A stretch of 64,000 bases of DNA from Branchinecta lynchi (Eukaryota > Arthropoda > Branchiopoda > Anostraca > Branchinectidae), in assembly GCA_023053575.1 (NCBI GenBank), contig JAKZAP010000009.1:20627869-20691868 (forward strand), in the 5' to 3' direction. The position numbers and the translations under genes are program-made. The stretch's first letter is position 1; each line of letters starts with the position of its first letter. The notes under the pieces were generated by a model that was not told where the DNA came from, ran no database searches, and worked only from the letters and a program-made list of their open reading frames with translations. Below, piece after piece: positions 46,308 to 56,410 of the stretch.

Positions 46308-46606
46308 AAGAGCGTGTTCCATCCTACTTACCGTAGTTACTACGCATGACGTCACGAATTCTGGTTTTTTGCCGTCGAGGCTGGAACGATTTTTCTATTT
46401 TCCACCAGGATCTCACGCCAGGGCGAAGCCGACCTATCACGTTACAGAGATGCGTAGTTACTACGCTCCCGAGCATGGTAAGCAAATAGTTACTATTAGT
46501 TACTGTTTCGAGAAGGTTGGAACGGTCAGCGTAGTAACTTTTAGTGAGTTTGGAACGGAAATAGTAACTAATAGTTACTATTGGTACGAGGGTGGAACAC
46601 GCTCTT
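46308..46606. mobile_element. MITE 1 (299 bp, terminal inverted repeats)
   Basis: Left end AAGAGCGTGTTCCA at 46308 is the exact inverse of the right end TGGAACACGCTCTT ending 46606; similarity continues weakly inward (CCTACTTACCGTAGTTACTA versus CCTCGTACCAATAGTAACTA). The inside has several AGTTACTA/TAGTAACT motifs. No ORF. Target duplication not clear. Confidence 0.7.
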
Positions 46607-46683
46607 AAGAGGCGGCATTGGGGATGCAGCTGCTTCCCCCTGGCTTTCCAAGGAGTGCCCAAAGCTACTCGTGAAAAATAATA

Positions 46684-47042
46684 GTTGCGTTTTTTATCCG
46701 AATTCTCCTCGCAATTCTCCTACTTCGCGTTTTTGGACTGTTCAGATAAAGCGAATTCTCCTTTTCTTGCTGTTTTTGTCAGAATCGAGAACGGGGAAAG
46801 CCTCACGATTCTGCAGAACCGAGAAGTTATTCCGAGAATTCTCGATTCTTCTCTCTACGTTCTCCTCCCTGATTGGTCAACAGAGTGGGGTGTTCAATAT
46901 GCATAAACACCGGGGTGCAGACGAGTTGTCAAATTAGTGTTTTGTAGAAAGCGAGAGTGGAGGAGCGACAGGAGCAAAAACGGTAATTTGAACGAGAATC
47001 GAGAATTCAGAAGCAAGAACGGAGAATTCAGATAAGAACAAC
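46684..47042. mobile_element. MITE 2 (Tc1/mariner-like, TA target duplication)
   Basis: Left end GTTGCGTTTTTTATCCGAAT and right end ATTCAGATAAGAACAAC (inverse GTTGTTCTTATCTGAAT) are related inverted repeats, and both are bordered by TA (46682-46683, 47043-47044). The interior is dense in GAATTCTC/GAGAATTC motifs. No transposase. Confidence 0.65.
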
Positions 47043-47044
47043 TA

Positions 47045-47950
47045 ATGAAACCAGCAAGTGATTTGACAGATTATGATTGTCGAGATGGGTTTCAGCCTAA
47101 TTCGGTTTGAGGTCAGACTGTGGCAGAAGAGAAATGATATGAAACTTTCATTATGTCCAAGTCTAAGTTGCAAGAAACCAAGTCTGGATTTAGTTAGTAT
47201 AGCGGTATGGAAATTTTTACGATGCTGTGACACAACTTGGAAAAAATTACGTGATTTTTACTCAATTCATACGAGTCATTGAGATAAAAAAAAAAAAAAA
47301 ACGAAGAAGAGACCCAACACAAAACTGAAGAGTTTCGTAGAAACCCCCAGTATGACAGACACTGGACTCTTAAGACCCCCTCAAACCCCGCCTTGTGTTC
47401 CCACTCCCACACACCTGTCAGTTGTTTCAAATATTCCTTCCAGGAATTAAAACTCAACCGACTAGATACAGGGTTGCCACATCAGACAAATTTGGAGAGT
47501 GACTTTTGGCCGGAACAAAGAGTGATATTTGTTTTCATGAAAACACGTGAAATGGTAATTTTTGGTCCGAATTACTGATGCAGGAATGTATTTCAGCGGA
47601 ATCTCAATCTGTTTGTCATCCTCTGAGCTTTATGAGTACGAAAAATTACATTTGGTGTTCAGACCTCGAGATATTTGTAACTGCTGAGTCATATAAATGA
47701 TAGACTGTCCAGTACCATCAGGCTAGGATGATTCATTACAAGAGAAGAGAGGTAGGCCAAAGCGTGTCCAAACAAAAAGTAAGTGTGAGATTACTTAACT
47801 TCGATGTGCTTCCAGTTCACATAGTACGTATCACGCTATCAGCCCAGGTTACGGTAAGAATCAGCGATTCGGGTGCGTTTGATCAATGCAAAACGTGTAA
47901 CTACCCCGCTGACACGCTTCAAATCTTTTGGACACTCTTGCCCATGGGAT
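47045..47950. other. No gene recognised
   Basis: Short chance ORFs only. A poly(A) run lies at about 47286-47302, possibly the end of an old retroposon. Nothing else stands out. Confidence 0.5.
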
Positions 47951-47958
47951 AGCACTTC

Positions 47959-49742
47959 GGGGGGGGGGGGGGGGGCGGTTCAGAGGACTTGGACATGGGG
48001 GGGGGGGAGGACTTCAAACTATATGACTGGCTAAAATCGCAGCACAGGCAGCCTCAAGGTATATTAGCGTTATAAGTTCTAAAACGTTACTAAAAATGAC
48101 ATTGTAGTAATAAAATAATAAACAAATAAGTACAGGAATCAGACGATGCCGTTCATATCAAACTGAGCTGGAGAGAAGACAAGGCTCGGTACCAGCTTCT
48201 GACATTCAAGACAAAATGAAGTAAGCGCCGCAGGCGAAATTTTTTAAACCCGAGAAAAATTCACTTACTCCTTTACAACTTCTATCTTTTAATTTAGCTT
48301 AGACCCAAATCTCAAGCTTAAAACCGCACATAAATGATGCACACTTCCACTAAATAGAAACAGGTTAGGACTACGAAAGAGCCGTAGGCAAAATTTGTTA
48401 AATCGGCCTTCCTTCGGCAATATTCGACTACTTCCTACACAAACTCTTGCTTTTAACGTGGCTCAGATCCCAAGCAGCAGCTTTTACAGTATGTACCCAA
48501 GACAAATTTAAACACAGCGCCGCAGGCGATTTTTTTGTAATCCGACTTTTTTCTGGCATTTCTAGCCTATAAGGTGGCTAAAATCTTATACCTAAAATTT
48601 CACCTAAATTATGGGTCATTCAACCAGATAGCTAGTAGGCTACTATGAAAGACGGCGCAGGTAAAGTTTTGCGAAACATTTTAAAGGCTGCCTACGATAA
48701 CACATATCTGTCCGTGCCCGATAACTGGCAAACGGATTGGGATATTTTAGACAACAACAAAAATTAGTGCAATCATCGCCATTTTAAAAAAAAAATAAAC
48801 CTGTTTCTTTTTAAAATATGGAGATTTTTGCAGAAACCCAGATAGGATAATGTTGAAACGTAGCGCCGCATGCGAAATCTTCGAAAATCAGCCTCTTTTC
48901 AGCACCATAGAGTGAAAATCAAGATTTAGTAATGGCATTTATACTCGCTCTGGCAAGTTCGAAACATACGACTGTCATTCTAACAAGCTGATATTTCGCA
49001 TATACTAGTAAAAAATCTCTAACCATACGACCAGAAATAGGTCATTTACTGTCGAAATTCACCTAACTGCCTCATATGGTAAGCTCAAAACTTACGACTG
49101 TCTCCAATATACGGCTAGAAAATCTCTTCGTAATATACGACAAGAAACGGGTCATTTTTAGGTAAATTCGCGGTTGATGTCATTCTGGCAAGTTCCATAG
49201 GACCGTGATTCTGACAAACTGAGAACACAAAACTGTGAATCTGACAAGCTTAAACATACTACTAAAATCACCGTGGCACAATACGACCAGAGACAGGTGA
49301 TTTGAAGGCAAAGTTCACGATTAGCTAACTGCTTTGTCTGCCTTTATCTGGCAAGGTCAAAACTTACTACTGTCTCTAATTTACGACTAGAAAATCCCTT
49401 CGTAAAGTACGACAAAAAACAGGTCTTTTCAGGCAAAATTCGTGGTTGGTGTCATTCTGACAAGCTCAAACGTACGACTTTAATTCTGGAAAACTCAGAA
49501 CACACAACTTTGAATCTGAAAACTTGCGAATAGACATTTCTTCGTAGCCATACGACTAAATATGTGATTTGTGGGTGAAATTCACGTTTGGTAACTGCCA
49601 GTATGTTAGTCTGAAAAGCTCAAAAACATACGACTGTCATACAGACAAGCTCAAAACATACGACTGAGAATAGATTCTCTGGAGAATGGAGAGGGGGGGG
49701 GGGTGAGTCACCCCTCCACGCCTCCCCTTCGAACCGCCCCTG
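47959..49742. mobile_element. Non-autonomous hAT-type element with 8-bp target duplication
   Basis: The 8-bp sequence AGCACTTC occurs at 47951-47958 and at 49743-49750, exactly bordering the element. The right end, read inverted, is CAGGGGCGGTTCGAAGGGG, a classic hAT start; the left end has GGGGCGGTTCAGAGG inside an expanded poly(G) tract (47959-47976), with a second G tract near 47998. The interior has no ORF but two sets of degenerate repeats: GCGCCGCAGGCGAAAT every 130-200 bp (about 48227-48870) and CATACGACTGTCATTCTGAC (about 48965-49670). Confidence 0.85.
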
Positions 49743-49949
49743 AGCACTTCTCTTCTCTCCCACTGAAAGTAAAAACTAACTCTTTGTGTGGTAGAGACAG
49801 AGTGGAATGCCTTAAAATTACTTCTATTGAGTTGAATTCCGCATTTTATTTTTGTATTGCACTATTGTGCGACAAATGTGTTTATTTCGCAAATAGAGTG
49901 AATTTTATTTCCTACGTAGGACATGGTGAGAAACAAAAAGTAGAGGGAC

Positions 49950-50355
49950 AATTCACACTATATTTTTACCCCTATATCAAACATCTAATCAACTTCAAGT
50001 AAACTTTTACTTTTAACAAACTTTCCGGTTTTGGCCGGATAACTACTTGTCCGGCGTAAAAATGGTTATCACCGTCGTGTTCAACACGTCTTCTCACTCC
50101 ATAATCGACTATCACAATTAGCTGTTTAAAAATATTTTGCTTTCTCCTTTAAACCCCCTCCCCCACCCCTAAATGTTGGGCTACAGAGGCCATCTACGAA
50201 CTCGACCTTACTCTTGACCCACAGAATCCTCACACCAAGTTTCATCAAAATATCTCATTCCCTTCGAGAGTTATCGTGCCTACGGACGTAGAGACGGACA
50301 ATTTTTGCGATGTCATAGGTATCCCTCCACGTACGTTTTGGGATCCCAAAAACTG
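49950..50355. repeat. Second copy of the 17.1/17.7-kb dispersed repeats
   Basis: One unit of the ~138-bp repeat (AACAAACTTTCCGGTTTTGG) followed by the same CACCAAGTTTCATCAAAATA ... GTTTTGGGATCCCAAAAACT segment as at 17690-17935, in the same order. The GGAC run is not expanded here. Confidence 0.85.
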
Positions 50356-50689
50356 GTATCCAGTCACACCACTAACTGCCAAACTTCTTTCCCACCGATT
50401 TTACCAAATCCGTCCGTTGGTGGTGATGATGAAAATGGGATGACTTTTTCAGATACGATGATCAGTTCCATTTCGGAGCGTGGTATCTGAATATCAGATA
50501 ACTGCAAAAATACCTTTTGACCTGCAAAACCGATTTTGGACCGTGGATATGCAAAATATACCATGGTATCTGCAAAAACCCTACTACTGCTTTTAAATAC
50601 TCATGCTTGCTTCGTGAAATTAATGTTTCTCTTGTTAGCGCTAGTTGCATGTCGTTTTGTGGTTTCTTGGTTTCACAGGGCCGCGTCAC

Positions 50690-50945
50690 AAGACCCAAAA
50701 AATCCGTCGATTCGTCTACCGTCGATTCGCCCAACCTCAGTTTCATGAAGCGTCGATTCACCCACTTCTAAAATCCGTCGATTTGTCCACCCGTCGATTC
50801 GGCCACCCGTAATAAGACCCACTTTTTCCGACATTTCGCCTACAAGACCCAAAAAATCCAACGATTCGCCCAAGAAAAACCGTCACAAAAACACTTTTTC
50901 CGAAAGTTCACCTACCCGTCACACGACGGACTGACAGGAGAGTAA
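50690..50945. repeat. Degenerate CCGTCGATTCGYCCACC short repeats
   Basis: AAAATCCGTCGATTYGTCCACC-like motifs recur about eight times at irregular 20-40 bp spacing, next to ACAAGACCCA motifs. Overlapping small ORFs on both strands are explained by this. Confidence 0.6.
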
Positions 50946-50974
50946 ATAAGAAGGTTACGATACCGCCCCATGTA

Positions 50975-51080
50975 AAACAAGACCAAAGGTTTCGATGGGA
51001 TCCCAACATTTTTAATGTTATCAGACTTCTTGATCCAGACAATCGAATCTTGTACATTTCCAAGTCTTCGCTAGAAGCCT
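50975..51080. repeat. Dispersed GACCAAAGG..GGGATCCCA repeat
   Basis: Matches 16709-16800 over most of its length (AAGACCAAAGG, CGATGGGATCCCA, CAGACAATCGA.TCTTG). Confidence 0.7.
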
Positions 51081-51309
51081 TTAGCATTTTTGCTATTTAT
51101 CCATAATCAACCGCTTGAATATATAGCCTACAACAAAAATGTTACCATTTTGAAGTTTTTTGCTTAAGGGCAAACAACTAATCAAATGCAGAAACCAAGT
51201 TCAGATACGGATTCAACAAGCACGTTCACTCCAATATCTCGTATCTAATCGACCTCAAAAAGGTATTTTAGAATTCTGTTGTTGTTTTTCTACCAAATTC
51301 CTCGTATTT

Positions 51310-51490
51310 TAATTCTTTCCTGAACCGATCGCAAACAACAACAGCACCATCTGAGTTGCGAGATTTAAATGGACATGTAATAAATAATGAAAAGGATATT
51401 GCTGATCGTTTGAATTCGCATTTTACTTGCATTGGTAAGTCTGTAGCAGATAAGCTGCAACACGATCAGAACAATATGAAATGCGAGTAG
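51310..51490 (+). pseudogene. LINE ORF2 fragment upstream of the RT domain
   Basis: Reads SELRDLNGHVINNEKDIADR followed by LNSHFTCIGKSVADKL, the segment that precedes the RT domain in many LINEs ('..NG..I.....IA..FN..F..IG..L'). It stops at TAG at about 51488; no RT follows. Confidence 0.65.
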
Positions 51491-51949
51491 TATATGGCAT
51501 AATGTCCCATGGAGTCGCATTGGTACGGAGTCGCCTCTGACGTCATAGCCTATTTACGTCATGACTGTGACGTCCTGAAATGACTGTGTGTGACGTCAGA
51601 GACAAGTCTGAACCAGTTTAAACTCCGTGGGATTATGCCAACATGTATGACGTAGTAACCAGTCTGAAGTTTGGATGGGTACTGGGGGTTTGGCTGGAGT
51701 CACCCTGCCTGTCTGAGTGACGTAATATCGGGGGGGGGGGGGTCGGAGAAGTACTTGACTGTTGAGTCAAGGACCTTTGAGGTTATTAACCTAGATTTTC
51801 CTGAACGAAAGAAAGGTACTGTCTGAACTTGTTTGAATTGTGGGATTTCCGTGACCTCGTTTCGTGAACTAGGAAATAGGTAAACGTTTGAACTGTGTTG
51901 ACTGGTTGTGGGTACTTAAGGTGGGCTAGTGTTGAGCAAAGAGTCAATT
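51491..51949. other. Spacer rich in TGACGTCA-like motifs
   Basis: GACGTCA/TGACGTC motifs recur at about 51538, 51570, 51590 and 51718 (CRE-like palindromes), with a G10 tract near 51730. It lies upstream of the spliced gene at 51950-52892 and could be its promoter or the end of Polinton 2. No ORF. Confidence 0.4.
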
Positions 51950-52210
51950 CACGAATCAAATAAGTTGTGATACCAGCTGGTTCAGTGGTGATTCCAAAGG
52001 AACAAGAAAAAGGTAAGACTTTTTATATCGTCTCTAGGTTACCTTATTCTGACGTTTCAGTCCGTGATACATTTGGATATTGCTTTATCTATTGTTCTGT
52101 AATCAGATGACTTCGTAACTGTCTCATGAATATGCAGATATTAGCTACTTTACAAAATGATCGCTTAAATCAGGATTGGTGATTTTTTTTCTTACATACT
52201 TTTATTTCAG

Positions 52211-52892
52211 ATGTTCTGGGTCTGCCCCTTTTGCTGTTTTGTGCTGGGTGGAAGCAGTTGCGAGCGATGTGACAACATTGATGGCGCAGAATTCACACCC
52301 GACTGTAAGCTTTGTCAACCGTGTCCTATCCATAAGAATCTGAATTCGAAGAACTGTCGCTACTGCAAAGTCAAAGTTTGTAAACTACACCTTTATTTTC
52401 TCTACTTGTCACTATGACTTCTGTCAGCAGTGGCAAGGAACATTCCCTGGCCTTGTCGTCCGCAACTATATGGCAGAAGCTGGAATTCACCTTCGCGAGT
52501 GGGCCAGAAAAGGTTTTACAGTTCTATATGAAGATGTGGATGCGTCACGATTCAATTGTTTCAAACAGAAGAGGATGTGGTTCCTGCGACACGGATGTGA
52601 CATGCAAAATGATTTAAACAGGAAACCCGCGGACTTTGTCATTGATGTAACAAGTGTCAAGGAAAATTCTGCTGAGTATGTGCTTAAAAACTTTGTGTAC
52701 AAAAATTTCCTTGAAACAAAGGAATTCAACAATATGAATGCCCATAGCAACATAGACTTTACTAGACGTTTAATTCGAAGCGAACAATCGATTTATTGTA
52801 AAATCTGTGATCCAGATTTTATTTTGTTTGACCAGTTATGGTCTGAAAGTGATCATAGACTTGAAATCGATGACAGTGATGAGGAGCAGTGA
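52211..52892 (+). CDS. Cys-rich protein of unknown function, spliced, beside Polinton 2
   Basis: A leader intron is likely: donor AAAAAG|GTAAGAC (about 52013) and acceptor TTTATTTCAG|ATG (52210/52211). A second, 52-bp intron (52376-52427, GTTTGT...TGTCAG) joins the first coding exon in frame to 52428-52892. The predicted product is about 209 residues: a Cys-rich N terminus with CPFC, CERC, CKLCQPC and CRYC pairs, likely zinc-binding, then a mixed domain with WQGTFPGLVVRNYMAEAG and CKICDPDF and an acidic DDSDEEQ end. A polyadenylation signal AATAAA is at 53052. I do not recognise the family. It converges on the minus-strand Polinton capsid genes, the position where adintoviruses and Polintons carry accessory genes, so it may be cargo. 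Confidence 0.55.
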
Positions 52893-53316
52893 AAATTATA
52901 GATTTCTTTTGTTTAGTATAGACAGTTATTGTGCAAGAAACGAGTAAGAAATCTTATGCTTGATTTCTTTTGTTCTTTTATCTGAAGTTGTTTCAGTGTG
53001 TGTGTGTTTTTTTTTTGTTTTTTCTTTTCTTTACTGTAGACAGTTGTTGTAAATAAAATTTGTATTCTTAATCCCTATAACAAAAATCTATTCTACAACA
53101 GTTAGGACCTACGTTGTTGCTCTTCACTGTCTGTAGATAATCCGCCGGCAAACAGAAAAATGTATACCGCTTTATGTATGGGTTAGCTTCACAATACAGC
53201 AATAATCTGGTCCGTATTCATGGTGTCAGGTCCAACAAGACACTACCATCAGGAGTAACTTCCCAGTAGGTCTCAAATTGACTTACTGATATAATAGTAA
53301 TACTCTCGGTGAGAGG

Positions 53317-54096
53317 TCATGCGAAAGTACACTCTAATCGAATCGTTCCAGTCCTTATAATGGTCATATCTTGAGTTCCAGACAAGCCAAGCACAAACAT
53401 GCCGTGATTGGAGCCAAACATATTCGGTGTTATTCCATTTTCATGGAGTTGATTGTCACGATCCAAGGCCTGAAGGGTCAACTCGTACAGGGATGAATTT
53501 ATGAAAGTTAGGTTATACAAAGGTATTCCATTCACTCTGCAAGATAAGCTAGTAAGACCAAAAAGCTCAAAGTGATGAGGGGATGCAGTAAACGATCTAA
53601 CAGCACTCGCGCTTCGAACAAATGCGATTGCAATTTTTGATGGAATTTCACACACTAATCATTGTCCGGTAAGTAATAATACCCAAATGCAGCTCCTCTC
53701 GTAGTTTTATATTCTCTGGGAGTCATGAGCATAAACTGAATATAACTGGAATAATGGGAGAGATTGTTGCTGGTACGTTCCATTGATATAGACGCTTATC
53801 TGCCTGAAGAGATTATGAAGGATGTTTTTCTCATAGCCGAGATTATCAGTTGCCGTTGGAAAGTGCCCGTCGTTCTTTTTAGCAACTATCCTTCACTCGA
53901 TGAACGATGAAGAAAGATCAATAAAGTAGTCTTCATTTGAAAATATTTTAAAGTCAATGTTATCACCCAGAGGTTGCACTGGGAAAAACTGTTTGTAATA
54001 ACCATGCTTTACACTAACGTCCACGTTTTCGGGGTTGAAAAGATTCAGACAAGAATTGATAGATGGTTGCGCTTCCTTGTGTGAAAGAAAGGCCAT
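53317..54096 (-). pseudogene. Polinton 2 major capsid protein (double jelly-roll), internally deleted
   Basis: Begins at 54096 with an N-terminal segment containing FNPENVDVSV, a QPLGDNIDFKI stretch and DYFIDLSSSF, matching the start of Polinton major capsid proteins ('DLF..PP..TSI..... IEF.I.....DYIDL'). The C-terminal part (53655-53317) has IPSKIAIAFVRS, FELFGL, NGIPLYNLTF and a terminal GTIRLECTFA, also as in the family. The middle (about 53660-53890) holds stops and is far too short: roughly 260 codons in total against 450-600 for intact proteins. Last structural gene of the minus-strand array. Confidence 0.75.
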
Positions 54097-54099
54097 CTT

Positions 54100-54568
54100 A
54101 ATTACGAAAAGAAGTCTTCCTTGGAAAGTCTGACTTTATTTGTCCTATGAGCAGACTTCTTTCCCTTTTTATTCGTCCTACGAACTGTTTTCTTCTGAGT
54201 TGTTCGCTGTTTCTTGGCTGGATAGAGACTGATCAGCTTTTTAGTCCTTCCCCCTGTTGCTGAAGATGAGTTTCAACTGTTTTTGCAGCTGTCCTAGGAT
54301 TATCTGCCATGCTCTCCTTAAAGTCCTTGCCAGAACCCCAATCCTGCAGAGTAGATCCTGAAAAGTGTGCTGCAGCTGGAGCCAAATATTTTTTAGCCAA
54401 CGGAAGAGCAGATCGGAAAAGTTTAGCAAACCAACTGCCAAGTCCATAACCTGACATGGTAGTTCGTCCTTTGTAAAATTCCAGCCCATCGCCATTTTGT
54501 CTTGGGCACAAAGAAGCAATATAGCAATCAATGTTAGGACATTGAAAAGGAATTCGACTGTTAGGCAT
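54100..54568 (-). pseudogene. Polinton 2 pVI-like minor capsid protein with a frame change
   Basis: A Gly-rich amphipathic segment YGLGSWFAKLFRSALPLAKK (about 54470-54410) is the hallmark of the pVI-like / membrane-active minor protein of Polintons. It continues to KDFKESMADNPRTAAK. The frame then ends in a short G-run near 54248; the adjacent frame continues with a Lys/Arg-rich tail ending KEDFFS at about 54110, as typical of the family. One base in the run would explain the break, so it could be an assembly error. Adjacent to the capsid gene. Confidence 0.65.
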
Positions 54569-55402
54569 TCCTCAAAGGTCGGAAGTGACATGTAAAAGCA
54601 GCAAGTCCCTTAGAAATAGGTAGTGGATCTCCAAACTCGTTTCTCAATGTAATCTGACCGAGTTCTAAATACGAACTGTTGATGGGAACGTACTGCAGAT
54701 GCCTTATATCATAGTGATGAACACTGTCTAATAAGGCTTTTTTATCAGGTATACGTAAAAGAGGGGCGTTCGTGTTTCCAACTCTTGAGTTTTCGACAAA
54801 GGACGCATAAACAAAGATGCAGTAATATGAGGAAAAAAAATCCAGGTTCATATTCTCCATAGACACCATTTGCCTTTTCGGAAGACGTTTTTACCATAAT
54901 GTTTTGATCATTAAAACCAAGCAATTCACGCAGGTCTTCACTTAACCATAAACGTTCATTTTCTTTTAAATTATTTACCAGAACTCTATTGAATTGAGGG
55001 ACGTAAGTCAAAGTCCCAGCATCATTTACCTTACTGGCAATGTGTAGGTTTATGTCCTTACACAGTTCATCGATGGTTCGAAATTGTCGGTAAGGAATAC
55101 TATAACGCGGGTATTTGTCTTTCCCTGGGACTACATTTCCGGGCCAGTTAAAGGGCTTCAACTGTACCTCATATGTTTTATCTTTTCTGATTATATCATA
55201 ACTATTTTTGTATCATGCAGTCCACTAAAGCAACTTCATATTTACCGTCCAATTTAATTGGCGGAGAAAGTTTTGTCCAAAACTCTGTAGTCTTATTCAG
55301 ATCGTTGCATATGGGATCAGAAGTGTTGGATATAAAATTCACTTGGAAACTTTCATGGTTATCCCACATTCTTAACTGTTGAGGCAGGGATCCAAGAATC
55401 AA
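54561..55402 (-). pseudogene. Polinton 2 minor capsid (penton) protein, two frame changes
   Basis: Piece 1 (55402-55202) has FWTKLSPPIKLDGKYEVALV, the conserved penton N terminus. Piece 2 (55161-54745) covers the middle with LWLSEDLRELLGF. Piece 3 (54869-54561) has IFVYASFVENSRVGNTNAPL, YVPINSSYLELGQITLRNEF and GDPLPISKGLAAFTCHFRP, matching the well-conserved C terminus ('..VGD..APLLR...Y.PV......I.I.I.D..G..I.F'). The shifts are near 55215 and 54840; the second is in an eight-base homopolymer. Together the pieces are about full length. Confidence 0.75.
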
Positions 55403-55480
55403 AACTCGAGTTATACCCGAGCCAGCGAATCAAATACTGCTTCTCCCCTCCGATTGTTCTGGTCTTAAAGCACAATGGAC
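55376..55480 (-). pseudogene. Chromodomain remnant, probably the C terminus of the Polinton 2 integrase
   Basis: The minus strand reads TRTIGGEKQYLIRWLGYNSS followed by FDSWIPA. This matches the chromodomain core ('..YLV.WKGY....SW.P'), and Polinton integrases carry a chromodomain C-terminally with F.SW. Upstream the frame stops (TAG near 55486) and no DDE core is recognisable. It ends just inside the start of the penton frame. Confidence 0.55.
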
Positions 55481-55499
55481 ACTTCTAATGCTTTACTTT

Positions 55500-56149
55500 G
55501 TATTAAATGCTTCACAACTAAACATTTCCGACTTCCTTTAGAAGGCGCTACGAAAATCGGCCGTTTTCTTGTTATCCCTTGTCTTTACCTCTCTGGCATT
55601 TCGGCGATCCAAATCTTAGGAGCTGGGATATCGTGGCAGGAAATTTAAAAACTCCCGGCAATGCTTGATAGAAAAAGATATATTTGAGATGTTACCAAAG
55701 TCAAGCCGCAGTTGCAGTTTACCTGATTGTTCTAGCGTTTCATCAGAAGTTCCATGTCTTAAATTGCCTATTAAAAGTTTTTCTTTGTGGAATAGTGTTG
55801 TGAAGCTTGATTATCTTGCTTTATAAAATGTACCAGAATATGCAATAAGCTTATAAAAATAACAGAGGTACAAAAATCATTCAAAAACAAATAATCTATT
55901 CAAATCTGAATTATACAAGCTGATTTATGTATAAAATAAAGACCTACTAAGTATTATAAGAAACATCACTTATATCTTTGTCCAAGCTAGTAAATTGAGC
56001 ATGTACTGGGCTAAAAAATTACGCTTTGAAATATCACAGAGAGGAAATTGTTGAAAAAGCTGCTGATCTAGGGGGTAAGCATTGTTCCTAGGTTGTTACA
56101 GAGTGGGATTGGGGTAGTTTGATTTGCCCATTGAACTTTAAGTATCTTT
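55500..56149. other. Decayed Polinton 2 spacer
   Basis: No supportable gene. Integrase core and maturation protease, expected in a complete Polinton, are not recognisable here and appear lost. A short + strand frame near 56010-56085 has no recognisable domain. Confidence 0.45.
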
Positions 56150-56410
56150 TCAATCTGATATACGACAGGCTCGGTAACCTTTTGGTGTTCGTTTAGTCAG
56201 ACCACGTACAATAGACTGATGTTTTCTCGTCTGTTGCTTAAAAGCATCTGGCATCGTTATGTTGCCTTTCAATATATTATACGATAGTTCGGAAATACTT
56301 TTCACAAAATCGTTAGCAATATGATGTAAGATTGCTCGCCGTAGTTTCGGTTTGGCTTTTGCTAAAACACTAAAAAGCGCTCCTTGTTCATGTAACCTCT
56401 TCAACGTCAT
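56150..56410 (-). CDS. Polinton-conserved small basic protein of unknown function
   Basis: An 86-residue frame with LAKAKPKLRRAILHHIANDF and SYNILKGNITMPDAFKQQTR followed by KHQSIVRGL. A small protein with the order 'L..A.P.LR.AII......LV..I.E...N.L.GNI.L.....K.LKKHK..LR.L' is repeatedly found in Polintons beside capsid genes. Its start overlaps the end of the ATPase frame by four bases (56407-56410). Function unknown. Confidence 0.6.
   Translation of the reverse strand: MTLKRLHEQGALFSVLAKAKPKLRRAILHHIANDFVKSISELSYNILKGNITMPDAFKQQTRKHQSIVRGLTKRTPKGYRACRISD

Noticed and set aside
46324..46937. Frames of 112 and 118 residues
   Set aside because: Both lie across MITE sequence and have no similarity to known proteins.
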